From the NCBI GenBank assembly GCA_016713425.1, contig JADJPE010000005.1, positions 2,046,001-2,110,000 on the forward strand: a stretch of 64,000 nt of DNA. The letters run 5' to 3'. Origin of the DNA: Deltaproteobacteria bacterium (GTDB taxonomy: Bacteria > Myxococcota > Kuafuiibacteriia > Kuafuiibacteriales > Kuafuiibacteriaceae). Below are positions 29,843-40,149 of this stretch, piece after piece (the first letter of the stretch is position 1; each line of letters begins with the position of its first letter). A program made the translations under genes and the position numbers. The notes under the pieces are model-generated. The model worked only from the letters and a program-made list of their open reading frames with translations, made no database searches and was not told where the DNA came from.

Positions 29843-30252
29843 GCTGTCGCGGCAATACGGTACCAGGTGATGCGGCGCTCGACGATGCTCCCTCTTGTCT
29901 TCTTGTGGGTCCTCTTGCCGGCTGCCGCCGCGATCCCTCGATTCGTGGGCTTGGCTCTGACTTCTCCCACCTTCGGATGGTCTAGAACACCGACCCGCTT
30001 GATCACCCAGTGATATCGACCGCCAGCTCTGACTGGCTCCTTGTTCTCAACCCGGTGTAGAGCCTCGCCCTGTTGTTTGATGGGGCCAGCGAGCTCGAGA
30101 ACTTGCTCCCGTGGAAGGGCACACGTGCCACGCGCTTGCCTGCGCACAAAACGTCACGACCTTACAGGCATCAATCGTTGGCTCGACTCGATAAGTGCTA
30201 GGGAGCTTGCGTTCGCGGATGCGCTCGCGACTCCGATGAGAGTGCCGACAAT
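29843..30252. other. 410-base gap, possibly an old gene remnant
   Basis: No clear gene. The minus frame from 30147 down to about 29848 is open and reads as moderately protein-like (EQVLELAGPIKQQGEALHRV), but no family is recognised and it has no ribosome site. It then runs antisense into the lipoprotein region. Treated as undecided. Confidence 0.3.
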
Positions 30253-32313
30253 ATGCCCCTCCGCACGGATCTGATTCCAACGACACCACCTTCAGCATGG
30301 ACCCCATCGATGTCCGCAGCGCGAGGCACGGCAGCAACGCCAGGCGCGGCAGCAACGATCGCGGGCGCGGCTGGTGCCGCCCGCCGGACGCCGGAGCCGC
30401 TCGATAGTTACTCATCGACCCCGTTGCCACGTTCCGCAGAATCCGCATCCGCATCCGCATCTGCAGGAGCGACGTCCGCGTCCACGTTCGTGCGACCGTC
30501 AGCCGGATCGGCACCCGCGCGTGCGACGCCTACCCGATCGGGCCCCGTTTTCGGGGGCAATGCTCGACACTTCGAGGGGAAGGCGGTCTTTTCGGGCCCC
30601 TACCGCATCAGCCCCCGCGATCTCGAAGACCGCTTCGCCGGGTGTCCCTCCGAACAATACTTCGGAGTCGTCGTCTTCGGCCAGGATGGAGCGACCCGAA
30701 TCATTCGCGACAACCAGTTCACTCTGCCGAACCTGCCCCATATCGACCCGGAGGCGCGCGGGAAGGTGGGTCTTCATTTGCTGGGCACGAAGGATCTCGG
30801 AGTGCCCGAGAGCTACCGCGAGATCGACGATGCGCTGTACCGAGCATACGGTATAGAGCCGCCGGCGACCGAGGACTTCCACAGCGATCCCGCGAACTAC
30901 CACAAGAAGCGGATCTATGCGTCGATTCACTTCTGGCATCCGGAGCACTGGAAGAGCCCGGACCTCGCTCATCTCGCACGGGTGTCACTTGGCACGGAGT
31001 CTAGGCAGACGCACGAGGGCGCCTATCTGGGGCGAGACGAGACCACGAACGCTCCGGCGAATTATCACAGCCATGGATGGAACGCAGACGGCTACCCGTG
31101 CCACGTGCTCGTCCACCGGCTTGCTGGCGTAGATTCTGAGACCTTCAACTGGAATGGCTACTGCGTGGACAAGGTCCTGAACCGGGGTGTCAAGTTCCCG
31201 CCGGACTATCACAAGGATGTCTACCGGACGCACGATCTCAACACGGCCCTCATGTTCTTCCGCGACTGGGTTCTCGAGGATCGTGGGCACTACCTGCGAA
31301 GCGATCCGACCTGGGCGACGTACTGCGCCGAACACAAGAACATCGTGCGCATCGTGCAGGCCAACGTTCCGCAGAATCTCGAGTCGTACGTGGAGGTGTT
31401 CGGTCCCGACGACGGGCCCGAGCTCTGGGACGCGATGACCCGACCTGGGGGCGCTTTTGAGCTCAGCCACGGTCTACCGTGGCGAACTGAGTACGAGACT
31501 CACTTCGATCCGCTTTGGAAGCTCGAAGGACTTCACGGCTACGATCCTGCGCATCCCGAGATTCCATCAGAAATACGACCGTGGAAGGACCTCAGCGAGT
31601 ATGAGGCCCATAACAATGCGTGGAACGCGGGACCGGAAGCGTATCAGCGATACTTGGATGAAGGTGGCTTTGCCGGCTCCGGCGAAGCTCGGGGTCTTCC
31701 GTATGCATCCGAGTCGTCGTCCGATCTCATGATGGACTTCGTTGAGACCTACGCAAGCTTTGAACAGGCCGGTGGAGTAGAGGCTGCGCTTGCAGCCCTC
31801 GCGTTCGAGCCAGAGATCGTTGCGCGTATGCAGATCGATGCGGCGACATTCATGTCGACTGCGCTCCCCATCGCAGCGCAGCTCATCGCGCACGAAGCGC
31901 TCGTCGTGAAGAAGGAAGGTGTGAATGGGATGCCGGTGCCGCTCGCGATGTGGGCGAAGGGGGTTCGCGCGGAGCTCGTCAAGGCGATGGGTCTCCAGCC
32001 GAGTGATCCGCCGGACGACCCACGGAACGCGGTCATCGAGGCGCTGCTCCAGGGTGTTGGCCACGTCGATGCGGACCCCGGGCCGGGCTTGTCGCGCAGA
32101 GACGCCTACGTGCAGCTTCGTCGCACCATCGCCCCGCAGCTCGACGCGGCGCGCGACGTTCGAGGCGGTCCCGGCGCCATCATGAGAAACGCGCCGCCCG
32201 CTTTGGCCCTGCGGGCCGTGCAGAACCCGGCGTCGCATCCCACGAGTCCGTTCGTCTCCATTCAGTATGCCTGCACTGTGATTGGTGACGACGAACTCGT
32301 TGCTGCGAGCTGA
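30253..32313 (+). CDS. Unknown 686-residue protein with disordered N terminus
   Basis: Not recognised. The first ~100 residues are Ala/Ser/Pro/Arg-rich and repetitive (SASASAGATSAST). The core (about 100-480) is rich in His, Trp, Tyr and Asp with many paired aromatic/His motifs (IHFWHPEHWKS, YHSHGWNADGYPCHVLVHR) that look enzyme-like. The C-terminal third is helical and Ala-rich. No signal peptide or membrane segment. The disordered head resembles that of the M3 peptidase upstream, so both might share an export or assembly route; this is inference. Confidence 0.65.
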   Translation: MPLRTDLIPTTPPSAWTPSMSAARGTAATPGAAATIAGAAGAARRTPEPLDSYSSTPLPRSAESASASASAGATSASTFVRPSAGSAPARATPTRSGPVFGGNARHFEGKAVFSGPYRISPRDLEDRFAGCPSEQYFGVVVFGQDGATRIIRDNQFTLPNLPHIDPEARGKVGLHLLGTKDLGVPESYREIDDALYRAYGIEPPATEDFHSDPANYHKKRIYASIHFWHPEHWKSPDLAHLARVSLGTESRQTHEGAYLGRDETTNAPANYHSHGWNADGYPCHVLVHRLAGVDSETFNWNGYCVDKVLNRGVKFPPDYHKDVYRTHDLNTALMFFRDWVLEDRGHYLRSDPTWATYCAEHKNIVRIVQANVPQNLESYVEVFGPDDGPELWDAMTRPGGAFELSHGLPWRTEYETHFDPLWKLEGLHGYDPAHPEIPSEIRPWKDLSEYEAHNNAWNAGPEAYQRYLDEGGFAGSGEARGLPYASESSSDLMMDFVETYASFEQAGGVEAALAALAFEPEIVARMQIDAATFMSTALPIAAQLIAHEALVVKKEGVNGMPVPLAMWAKGVRAELVKAMGLQPSDPPDDPRNAVIEALLQGVGHVDADPGPGLSRRDAYVQLRRTIAPQLDAARDVRGGPGAIMRNAPPALALRAVQNPASHPTSPFVSIQYACTVIGDDELVAAS

Positions 32314-32584
32314 TCGACGGTCCGACGGTCTCAGATTCACAACCGCCGTGTGTCCTGGGCCCAGCGCCTGGCTCGCGTGTATGACATCACACGCCGACGT
32401 CAGCCGCCCGACGCCAGACCTCAACCGCACGCGCCCCCAACCCACCTAAGCTTGGCGCCTGGTACCTCGACCGACCTCATCGCGAGGCACGCGGACTCTA
32501 CGAGTAGCCAGTACCCCCGTGCCTTTACGGAAGACACGCAAGCTTGAAACGTTCGCAGCACAACCCGTCTCAAGAAGGGAGATC
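32314..32584. other. Gap before the NGL-repeat lipoprotein
   Basis: 271 bases without a supported gene. A good ribosome site (agaaggga) lies 4-11 bases before the ATG at 32585. No terminator or promoter can be named with confidence. Confidence 0.4.
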
Positions 32585-34390
32585 ATGTTGTCAAAGTCGA
32601 AAGGGAAGCGCTGTTTGAAGTGGGCGAGCGCCACCGGGCTGGCACTCGTGCTTGGCTGCAGCTCGAAACCCAACACAACCCCCAACCATCAAGATCCTCC
32701 CCCCGATGTGCCGCTCGCGAGCAAGGCGACTCGTTCACTCATGAGTCACAACTCGCTCCAAATGAACGGCGTAGACAACGGCCTGTACGTCAACGGCCTG
32801 TCGTTCAACGGTGCGACGACGAACGGCTTGTACGTCAACGGCCTGCCGGTCAACGGACTCCCGGTCAACGGACTCCCGCTCAACGGGCTCCCGCTCAATG
32901 GACTCTACGTCAACGGCCTGTACGTCAACGGCCTCTATGTCAACGGCAGTCCGCTCACCGACGTTGGCCTCGACGGGCTGTACGTCAACGGGACCGATGC
33001 CGCGACCGCCATCAAGATCGCCAGCCCGAACGGCGAGCTGGTCGACCTCAGTAGCAATCAGATCGATGGATTCCAGTCGATGATCTCCCACATGATCTGG
33101 TGTGCCGCACCGCAAGGTACGAACGTCTCGATCTTCATGCCAGGCAAGCGACGCGCGACCAACTTCCCCGGCTACCATGGATTGGCGCCCGAGTGGAAGC
33201 TGGGCGGTCTTGTGGACGATCCGAACGGCATCGACGGGAGCGAAAAAGTTCGCTGGTGCATGGAGCACTACCGCGCAGCCGACAGCAACAACGATATCTA
33301 CGAAGGCATCGCGCTCAACGACAAGCAACTTGCTGATCTCGAGGTGCTCCTCAAGTACGCCATCGAATGCGCGCTCAATCCAGGCGACTCGGTCGACATC
33401 GAGTTCCCGTCGGGTCCGATCACCTTCCACGGTGCTCTCGGTCTCGCGCCCGGCTGGAAAGACGGCGCGCTCGACAGCGCGGGTCAGCGTGGCGTCTCGG
33501 CGTGCCTCGGTGCGCGCACCAATGCGTACGGGACGACCGTTCGCATCTCGCTGCGTCATCCCGACTATCCGGAGCTCTCCGTAAGTGCGGCCGAACGCGA
33601 GAACTTCCCCGCCTCCTATGCGATCCTGTACGGGACGCAACCGGGGCAGATCGATCGTCCGGGTTCTTGCGTGAATACCGGATACGGAAACGCATTCTGT
33701 ACGCTCGAGGAAGTCACGGATGATCCGGATGTTCCAGCTATGCTCCTTTGGCTCGTGGCACCGGATGGCGATCTCCTCGGGCAGGAGCCAGGCAGACCAT
33801 TCGAACTCCCACTCTGGGACAGCCATATCGCCATGCAACCCATGCAGGACAGTCCCCGCGATCCAATTGGCTTGGTCGGTGTCTGGTATGATGGCGTGCT
33901 CGAGCGAGACGGTAATCTCCGTATCCGTTACGGATTCAACGGCTGGCAGAACGTGCAAGAGCTCGGCTTAGACATGTCTAGTAACCGATTCTCTGTGCAA
34001 ATTCCTTCGTGGGCTCAGACTATGGAATTCGCTCTGCGCAGCGGAGACCGTTGGGACAACAATCGAGGTCGTGACTTCCGTGTTCACGTAAGGCCTTGGG
34101 TCCAAGTCCGTGTCGGAGCGGTCATAGATGGCGTCCGTGACGTGTCGCTCACTTATCAAAACGACCGATTCTCCTCCGCGGTTGCCGTTTACGGTCAGGA
34201 TGGCTGGCGGGATGTTCAGAGCGTGGCGATGGAGGCCCCGTTCTATTTCCCAACACGATACACCGCGGAGACACGATTGCCGGCCCAGGCCAAGACCTTC
34301 GATGTCGCCTTCACAAACGGCGACGGCGAATGGGACAACAACAACAACGCTGATTACCACTTCGACCTAGATACACACGTCCTTTGGTAG
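32585..34390 (+). CDS. NGL-repeat lipoprotein with starch-binding-like C terminus
   Basis: 601 residues. Lipoprotein signal ending ALVLGC (Cys 25). Residues about 60-138 hold a 5-residue repeat in which NGL recurs (NGLYV, NGLPV, NGLPL), giving about 13 turns. A Cys-containing middle domain (about 145-420) has no recognised family. The C terminus has two modules (about 435-508 and 509-601) with IRYGFNGW, FALRSGDRWDNNRG and FTNGDGEWDNNNNADY, closely matching CBM25-type starch-binding modules. Likely anchored on the outer surface and able to bind alpha-glucan. No amylase domain or glycan enzyme is beside it. Confidence 0.75.
   Translation: MLSKSKGKRCLKWASATGLALVLGCSSKPNTTPNHQDPPPDVPLASKATRSLMSHNSLQMNGVDNGLYVNGLSFNGATTNGLYVNGLPVNGLPVNGLPLNGLPLNGLYVNGLYVNGLYVNGSPLTDVGLDGLYVNGTDAATAIKIASPNGELVDLSSNQIDGFQSMISHMIWCAAPQGTNVSIFMPGKRRATNFPGYHGLAPEWKLGGLVDDPNGIDGSEKVRWCMEHYRAADSNNDIYEGIALNDKQLADLEVLLKYAIECALNPGDSVDIEFPSGPITFHGALGLAPGWKDGALDSAGQRGVSACLGARTNAYGTTVRISLRHPDYPELSVSAAERENFPASYAILYGTQPGQIDRPGSCVNTGYGNAFCTLEEVTDDPDVPAMLLWLVAPDGDLLGQEPGRPFELPLWDSHIAMQPMQDSPRDPIGLVGVWYDGVLERDGNLRIRYGFNGWQNVQELGLDMSSNRFSVQIPSWAQTMEFALRSGDRWDNNRGRDFRVHVRPWVQVRVGAVIDGVRDVSLTYQNDRFSSAVAVYGQDGWRDVQSVAMEAPFYFPTRYTAETRLPAQAKTFDVAFTNGDGEWDNNNNADYHFDLDTHVLW
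32762..32996. repeat. 15-bp coding repeats (NGL array)
   Basis: Tandem 15-base units (consensus near aacggcctgtacgtc) coding for the NGLxx array. Several adjacent units are identical, so recombination could change copy number in frame. Confidence 0.85.
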
Positions 34391-34454
34391 CTCAGCCGTG
34401 AGTTTGGGTTTGGGGGCCTGTCGACGACGTGGATGGCTGAGGCCCCTCTCGAAC

Positions 34455-34640
34455 GGGATCACGCTTGCCATCGCTGACATCTTCATGGCGCTGCCGCCAA
34501 AGGAACGTGAAGAGATCCTCAAGGCCCTCGCGCCCAAGATCGGGCTTTGACGTGATCCATCGGTTCTCCGAAGACCTCGATGCTACGATCGATCACCGAG
34601 CGCTCCACAGAGAGGATCCGTTCGCGGAGGCGGAGTGCGT
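34455..34640 (+). pseudogene. Remnant of an AbiEii/DUF1814-type nucleotidyltransferase toxin
   Basis: One frame reads ADIFMALPPKEREEILKALA, matching the N-terminal part of many AbiEii-type toxins, and stops at TGA 34548. The neighbouring frame right after it reads DVIHRFSEDLDATIDH, matching the catalytic RFSEDIDLT motif found about 60 residues later in intact proteins. So the intervening segment with the GGTSL motif has been deleted, and nothing of the C-terminal part follows. The antitoxin (AbiEi) is not seen. Assignment rests on two short motifs. Confidence 0.55.
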
Positions 34641-35521
34641 CAGCAGACGGGCTGCCAGAAATGGCTCTCCTTTAAGAACTCGAGGAACGTGCGACGTGGA
34701 GGCGGACTAGGCTGCGCCTTCTTGTTGGCGACATCGAAGCGGCTGGCGACTCGATTCCACGACAGCGTCACGCGCGTTGTGGCCAGCGACTGATAGATCT
34801 CGTAGGTGCGTCTGAGCGCAAGCAGCTCCTTGCGGAGATCGTCCACGGTTTTGATGTGGTGATCGAGCATCGACGCCACCTCCCGCATCCATTCGGGAGA
34901 AACGACGCCTTGATTCATGAACGCCTCGAGTACTGCCGGATCGCTCGTGGCATGGACAAGCTTCCACACGAGCTCGAGGGAGTCACGGCGCGTGTTGTCG
35001 CGATCGAGCATGTCCACGCAAAGTCCATGCGCGCAGGTTGCCCTGACACCGAACGGCAGCATGCGGAGCAGGAGCACGGTCTTGGTTCCATGACGCGGGA
35101 TCTCTACGTCGAGAAAGAACCGAGCTTCGTCGGAAGCAGGAGGTTTCGCGCCGAAGGTGGCAAGGCCAACGCCCATTGGCAAGATGCTCGAGAGCGGAAC
35201 GCTGGCGGACAGGCCAATGGCTTGCTCGCAGGTCCATTCCTCTCTTTTCAGCATCACATGTGCGCCCGAAGTTCTTCGGTATGCGCCGACGGTTACCGAG
35301 CATCCGCAGCCACAGGTTGGATATGAACCTTCGACGTGAAGGTACCCGTTTTTCGGCTCTTCGACGAGCTTGTGGTCGGGCCCCGGCTCGACCAATCCAT
35401 AGCATTCGCCCGCGAAGTTGCGCAGACGCTTCAGCGGAGCGCTGGGAGGCGGGGCAGGGGCCGCGGACACGACGGTCAAGGATAGGAGGAGTAGGGGAGT
35501 CTGGAGCACGATGACGAGCAT
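34640..35521 (-). CDS. Secreted unknown protein
   Basis: 293 residues. Signal peptide (hydrophobic MLVIVLQTPLLLLSLTVVSA then APAPPPS). Mature part has CGCGC near residue 72 and further Cys residues (TCEQA, TCAHGLCVDM), suggesting disulfides or a metal site, and a helical C-terminal third with a coiled-coil look (DDLRKELLALRRTYEIY). No family recognised. Confidence 0.62.
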   Translation of the reverse strand: MLVIVLQTPLLLLSLTVVSAAPAPPPSAPLKRLRNFAGECYGLVEPGPDHKLVEEPKNGYLHVEGSYPTCGCGCSVTVGAYRRTSGAHVMLKREEWTCEQAIGLSASVPLSSILPMGVGLATFGAKPPASDEARFFLDVEIPRHGTKTVLLLRMLPFGVRATCAHGLCVDMLDRDNTRRDSLELVWKLVHATSDPAVLEAFMNQGVVSPEWMREVASMLDHHIKTVDDLRKELLALRRTYEIYQSLATTRVTLSWNRVASRFDVANKKAQPSPPPRRTFLEFLKESHFWQPVC

Positions 35522-37317
35522 ATGTCCTCGCGAAGCCAGAAGAAAGATCTGGCGGCCGCCTCCACGTCGCCGGATCGACTCACGAAGGGGGCGCCATCAC
35601 ATCGGCCAACGCCTGCGACTCGACGGTCAACCTGTGCTCAGCGTGGTAGGGGCGTGACGTGGATACAGGCTTAGATCGCGCGCAATGCGGGACACGCACA
35701 CGCGCAGGCCAAGGCAAGACCGACACAAGTGCTGACGCGATGGAGAGGTGTCGCCCCGCTGACCATGGACCTTGCTCTCTTCGGATGCCTTCAGCTTGGA
35801 GTGAGCACCGCAAGTTCGCACCACCGCCGTTCGCACCACCGCTCAGCCGGAGGTCGCAGAGACGAGGCTCGAGCACGGGAGCATCCGCAGCGGCGGAACG
35901 CAAGGCCAGGAGGCCGCTGCTCCCCCGCAGCACTCGACGTATTCGTCCGCAAGCAGTTCGCCGAGTAGCGCGCCGCAGCTGAAGGCTCTCGCGTTCACTT
36001 CGAGCGGTCATAGCGGAACGGACCTGCAGCGCCCAGGTGGCATCCACGGCACAGTTACGCGGCGGCATCGAGCTCGTTGGGGACGAAGCCGCGCTTGCGA
36101 GTCTCGGCCAACGTCGGCATGAGCTTGTCCGTCAGCGCAGCGAGGAAGTCCGAAATTCGACGAAGACACGAACAAACGAGCGCGGTTGCTGAGGCCTTCC
36201 GTGACGGCATGAAACGGGCTCATGGCGCGTTGTGCGCGCGCAAGCGGTTTCGGAATACAAACCGAGTCTTCGCGAGCGAAGAAGAGGGTCCCCGTTTCGT
36301 CGAATGCCCAGCCCCAACGAATCGAGACCTTCTCTCGTTGGCCCAAAGCGTTTTCAAGAAGATGGAGAAATTTCTCGCGAAGAGCGGCCAGGGTGGGATC
36401 GTTCTATCACCGGTTCTTCAGCTCGCCCTCGATCTCTGATTGACTCCACAAACCAACCCAAGGTCCAAAGCTCCCGGGCTCGGCGCTTCTTGTCCGCCCG
36501 GTCGCACGCCTCGTCCGCTGGGGGAGACGTACGTCTGAACGCTGCCCGCAGGCTACGGAACTCAACGGCAGTCCCGTCTTGTGCCGTTCCAAACCGGCCA
36601 GACTGCGCGCAACATGCGACGCGTCGCACGCCTGCGTCGGTTCTCCGACTGCCTCCTCCTGAAGGACTCGAGCTACAAAGAGCTGCTCTGGTTCCACGAA
36701 GTGCGAGGCGCAGTCCTGGACTACGGATATCAGGCGGGGCCGAATTCGTGGCAAGCCCGCCCGAAGGATGTTTCCGAGGTCTCCGACGTGTGGTCGCTGG
36801 GGCTGATGAGCTTTCATCCGTCGGGCTACGTCCGCGAGGCGGCGATATATCGAGGCTGAGCTGGGACGCTGGAGATAGACGTGACGGTCGGGCTTCGCCC
36901 CGAAGCCGAAGGCGCCTGACCACCAGCGGACGAACAGATCGACCGCGGCGAAGAGATGGTCCGCGCCCCGGACGGGACGGGTGGACCGATGGACTCGTGG
37001 GGACCGGTGGACTGGTGGACCGGTTGGGGATCAAGGTTCGAATGAAAGCTGCGGGGGATCGGATCGTGCGTGCCTCGATGATGTCGCATCGGATTCGGGT
37101 GCCGTTGGATGTCGTGGGACCCAATCACCCCTCCCATGGGTCGTAGACATCCGCCGCAGCTCCAACGCCGCTCGCCATCGATGTCATAAACGCGAACCAG
37201 GCGCTGAGCCGAGGACAGACGGTGGTCGTGAAGCTGAGGTCTGATGTTCTCGATCGGCGGTTTTCTGAATTGCCGGGCGAGCCCGACGGCGCGGGGCCAT
37301 GGGTGGCGGTCGAATCG
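35522..37317. other. 1.8-kb stretch without an intact gene
   Basis: No intact gene is supported. Several overlapping frames exist on both strands but none has a ribosome site and a family match. A + frame at 36581-36859 ends in SFHPSGYVREAAIYRG, which recalls HEAT-repeat proteins and may be a decayed end. At 36961-37030 there is a ggac/ggtgg-rich imperfect repeat. The section probably consists of decayed genes. Confidence 0.45.
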
Positions 37318-40029
37318 CTACGAGAGGCCACCATCAGGGAGGTCGTGTTGGCCAGAGCTCTGCCAAGGCTTCAGCTTGTCTGAAGACCCCTGTGAACGCA
37401 TGTTTCGCGCATCGGCGGCGGTCAGCCACGGCCGTTCCCGGATCTTTCCGATGTCCACTCGGCCGTCAGGGCCGATCTCCCACGACCCAGACGGAATGAT
37501 GCCGAGCTCATCGGACGTGGGCGTGCGGCTTCTGACCTCGGTGTCGAGAGCGATCCGGATCATCTCGACGGTCGCGGGGGCGGCATATCCGAGGTACTCG
37601 ATGGCCGCGCGCCAGGCGTCGACACCCAGACTTCGACAACGACGCGTCAGGCCTTCGGCGGTCAGCGCGCCGCCGGTGTTTGCCCCTGTATCCGGGCTTG
37701 CCTGCGTCGGGGCGTCATCGGTCTCCGCGCCGGCATGCAGAAGGTCAAGCCGCAGCTCCAGCTCCTCCAGCGAAAGACGAGCTGGCTTTGCAATCAGGCC
37801 CAGCAGTGCATACTCCAAAGCATTGCCCTCGATCATCCCGAGGCGCGCCCAGATCCGCGTCAAACGCTGAACGTTGTCGCGTGCGGCTTTCGCGCGTGGC
37901 GTGTCTTCCGCCTGTGGCGCTCGCTCGAAGCCCTCCTTCAGAGCGCACTCGATGTCGTCTTCCTCAGCGTCGGTAAGAAGCGCCAAGAGTACAATCGCGG
38001 CCGGATCATACCATGCGCGAAGGCACTTCGTCAGAAAGGCTCGAAAGGCCGCCCTATGGTTGCCGAAGTCTTCGACCGTGACCGGCGCGCGCGCACCCGC
38101 GATGCGTTCGGCGCCGAGCGGGCCGAGCAGCTCGTCGAATTGAAAACGATCTTGCGGTCGCTGTCCGTCTTCGACACCCATGAGCTGCCTCGCGGCAGCG
38201 GCCCGACGACCACCCGCCTCGGGACCCGAAGACGAAAGAGCTTCACCCAGAAGCCCTCGAATCTTCGAGGCCACCGCCGCCGAGCGGTCGATGACCAGGT
38301 CGCGGGGAAACAAGGGATGTTCGACGAGTGAGAGAGTGTTCCCGTCCGCGCACGTCACGCGCACGGAATTCGGGTCGACGTGCGCCGCCTGAGCACACCG
38401 CAGCAGCGCGGGCAAGACACGAACACAGAGCTCCGGCACATCGTCGTAGCAGGGGACCGGCTCGGCGAGCAGCGCTCGTATCCGGGCAGACGGATGATCG
38501 GACGCTTCTTCCCAGTCCACCTTCACGCGGGTCGACTGACGCAGCACCAGGTTCTGGTGCTGCGTCAGGGCGTTCGGGGATCCATCATCGCGCATGCTTG
38601 ACTCTTGGACCCAGTCAGGCACGTTCTGCCGATACGCCACCGGACCTCCGAGCTCAGCGCAGCGCGCCGCGACATCGAGCAGGCGTGGCCACCAACCGTC
38701 ACGGACGGGAACGATCTTTGGAAAGACCTCCGTAAGCGCCAAATCGGGTCCCAGCGCCCACTGATCGCGCGCACGACGAACCAGCGTCGGAATGGCTCGA
38801 CGCTTCAGCGTATCGTCTGAGCTGAGAAAGACCGCCGGGTCGATGGACTCGAGGAAGAGGGCCGCGAAAAGACTCCCCGCGTGGTTCGTGTACCCGTCGG
38901 TTCCACCGCCATAGCGATCGAAGGTCTGCTCCCCCAGCGGCTGGGCGGCCCGTGCGAAATCGACGGGAGTCCACGGTCGACGCCGCGCGATCGCGTCCGG
39001 GCCCAGTGCCGTTCCGCAAAGCGGGGAAAGAGCGGGGCCCGCGCCCCTCTGGTCGACGATGATGTGGCCACGAAGTCCACTCGTCCGGTTGTACGCTTGC
39101 CGAACCAAACCATGCGAGAAGTCCGTGATGTGGACTTGGCCGTCGCGAATGCTTCCCTTGACGTGGAGGCCCGTTGTATTCGTCTCTCTGACTTCGACCG
39201 CCTTCTGTCCTCTCTCCTCCCAGGCGGCACCCGTCATCGCGCGCTCAATCGACGGCTCGAGCTCGAACGAGCCATCGGGTCGCACCCAGCCTTCGATGCT
39301 GCCCAGCTCCAGCGGTGCGCCAAACTGAGCGCGTAGTGGTCCGAAATTCTGCGCCTCGGGGGACGGGGATAGTCGCACTCGAATGCGCGTGCCTCCGCTG
39401 GGCTCGTCCCAGAGCTCGACCGCAAGGATCGCTTGCGAAGGCCTCGGGTCCACCTGTGTTCTCGGGGGTATGACTCCAGGAATGTCGCCCGATCGATTCT
39501 GATGTGCCGGAACGGCGCTCACCATTTGCGGCGCAACCCCAGCATCGATGACGGGCACCCGAACATGGGCTGCAAGAACATTCAGACGATTCGGGTCACG
39601 GCCCAAGCCACGCGGCAGGCCGATCCGCCAAGCAGAGGTTCCCGATACCACCGCCGCAAGCGCTTTCTCGGCCGACGCAAGCGCCTCGAACGCGTGCCCC
39701 CGATCCGGCGCGGCATCATCGAGCGTTCGGGTGCGGGCGGCTCGGACCAGGGCGTCCGCGTCCCCAAATGCCCTGAGACGCTCGGCCATGGCTGCCGCGA
39801 TCTGCGCGGCCGTGGCCGCATGCGGCTGCGACTTCGGTGTCGTGATAGACGCTGGGGCGTGGGCTTGCGCGATCGCCACGAAACGCCCGCCCCTGCTGAC
39901 CGGATCGTAGCCATCACCGTTGAGGTCGCGTCGACGCGACGTCGACGCGCGAAAAGCAGGTGGAGCGGGCGTCCTGACGGCAGGCTGATCAGTGGGCAGA
40001 CTCGGTTTCCGGGTTCTCGGAGTCTTCAC
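37318..40029 (-). CDS. Large unknown protein
   Basis: About 903 residues from GTG at 40029; the same frame is open up to 40377 but the added part looks like non-coding translation. Starts with a Pro/Thr/Arg-rich segment, then Ala-rich helices (ATAAQIAAAMAERLRAF), beta-rich parts (AILAVELWDEPSGGTRIRVR) and a long helical C-terminal half (DPAAIVLLALLTDAEEDDIE, RLGMIEGNALEYALLGL). No signal peptide, no recognised catalytic motif. Length, lack of a family match and a disordered head match the unknown protein at 30253 and the M3 peptidase. Start not certain. Confidence 0.6.
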   Translation of the reverse strand: MKTPRTRKPSLPTDQPAVRTPAPPAFRASTSRRRDLNGDGYDPVSRGGRFVAIAQAHAPASITTPKSQPHAATAAQIAAAMAERLRAFGDADALVRAARTRTLDDAAPDRGHAFEALASAEKALAAVVSGTSAWRIGLPRGLGRDPNRLNVLAAHVRVPVIDAGVAPQMVSAVPAHQNRSGDIPGVIPPRTQVDPRPSQAILAVELWDEPSGGTRIRVRLSPSPEAQNFGPLRAQFGAPLELGSIEGWVRPDGSFELEPSIERAMTGAAWEERGQKAVEVRETNTTGLHVKGSIRDGQVHITDFSHGLVRQAYNRTSGLRGHIIVDQRGAGPALSPLCGTALGPDAIARRRPWTPVDFARAAQPLGEQTFDRYGGGTDGYTNHAGSLFAALFLESIDPAVFLSSDDTLKRRAIPTLVRRARDQWALGPDLALTEVFPKIVPVRDGWWPRLLDVAARCAELGGPVAYRQNVPDWVQESSMRDDGSPNALTQHQNLVLRQSTRVKVDWEEASDHPSARIRALLAEPVPCYDDVPELCVRVLPALLRCAQAAHVDPNSVRVTCADGNTLSLVEHPLFPRDLVIDRSAAVASKIRGLLGEALSSSGPEAGGRRAAAARQLMGVEDGQRPQDRFQFDELLGPLGAERIAGARAPVTVEDFGNHRAAFRAFLTKCLRAWYDPAAIVLLALLTDAEEDDIECALKEGFERAPQAEDTPRAKAARDNVQRLTRIWARLGMIEGNALEYALLGLIAKPARLSLEELELRLDLLHAGAETDDAPTQASPDTGANTGGALTAEGLTRRCRSLGVDAWRAAIEYLGYAAPATVEMIRIALDTEVRSRTPTSDELGIIPSGSWEIGPDGRVDIGKIRERPWLTAADARNMRSQGSSDKLKPWQSSGQHDLPDGGLS

Positions 40030-40149
40030 CAATGGGTTGTCGGCCCTCGACGCCCACCCGATGCGAGATTCGAGCTCTGGCCGATCGCGGAACCAACCAC
40101 CTGCACCGCGAATGGGCGGCGACCTGAGACAGATTCGGGTACCCGACGA

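Noticed and set aside
36581..36859. Plus-strand frame with an end resembling a HEAT repeat
   Set aside because: Only one short motif and no repeats around it; recorded as a possible remnant, not a gene.
37145..37383. Plus-strand frame with VVVKLRSDVLDRRFSEL
   Set aside because: Has no start before the protein-like part and overlaps the 3' end of the large unknown gene; probably chance or a scrap.
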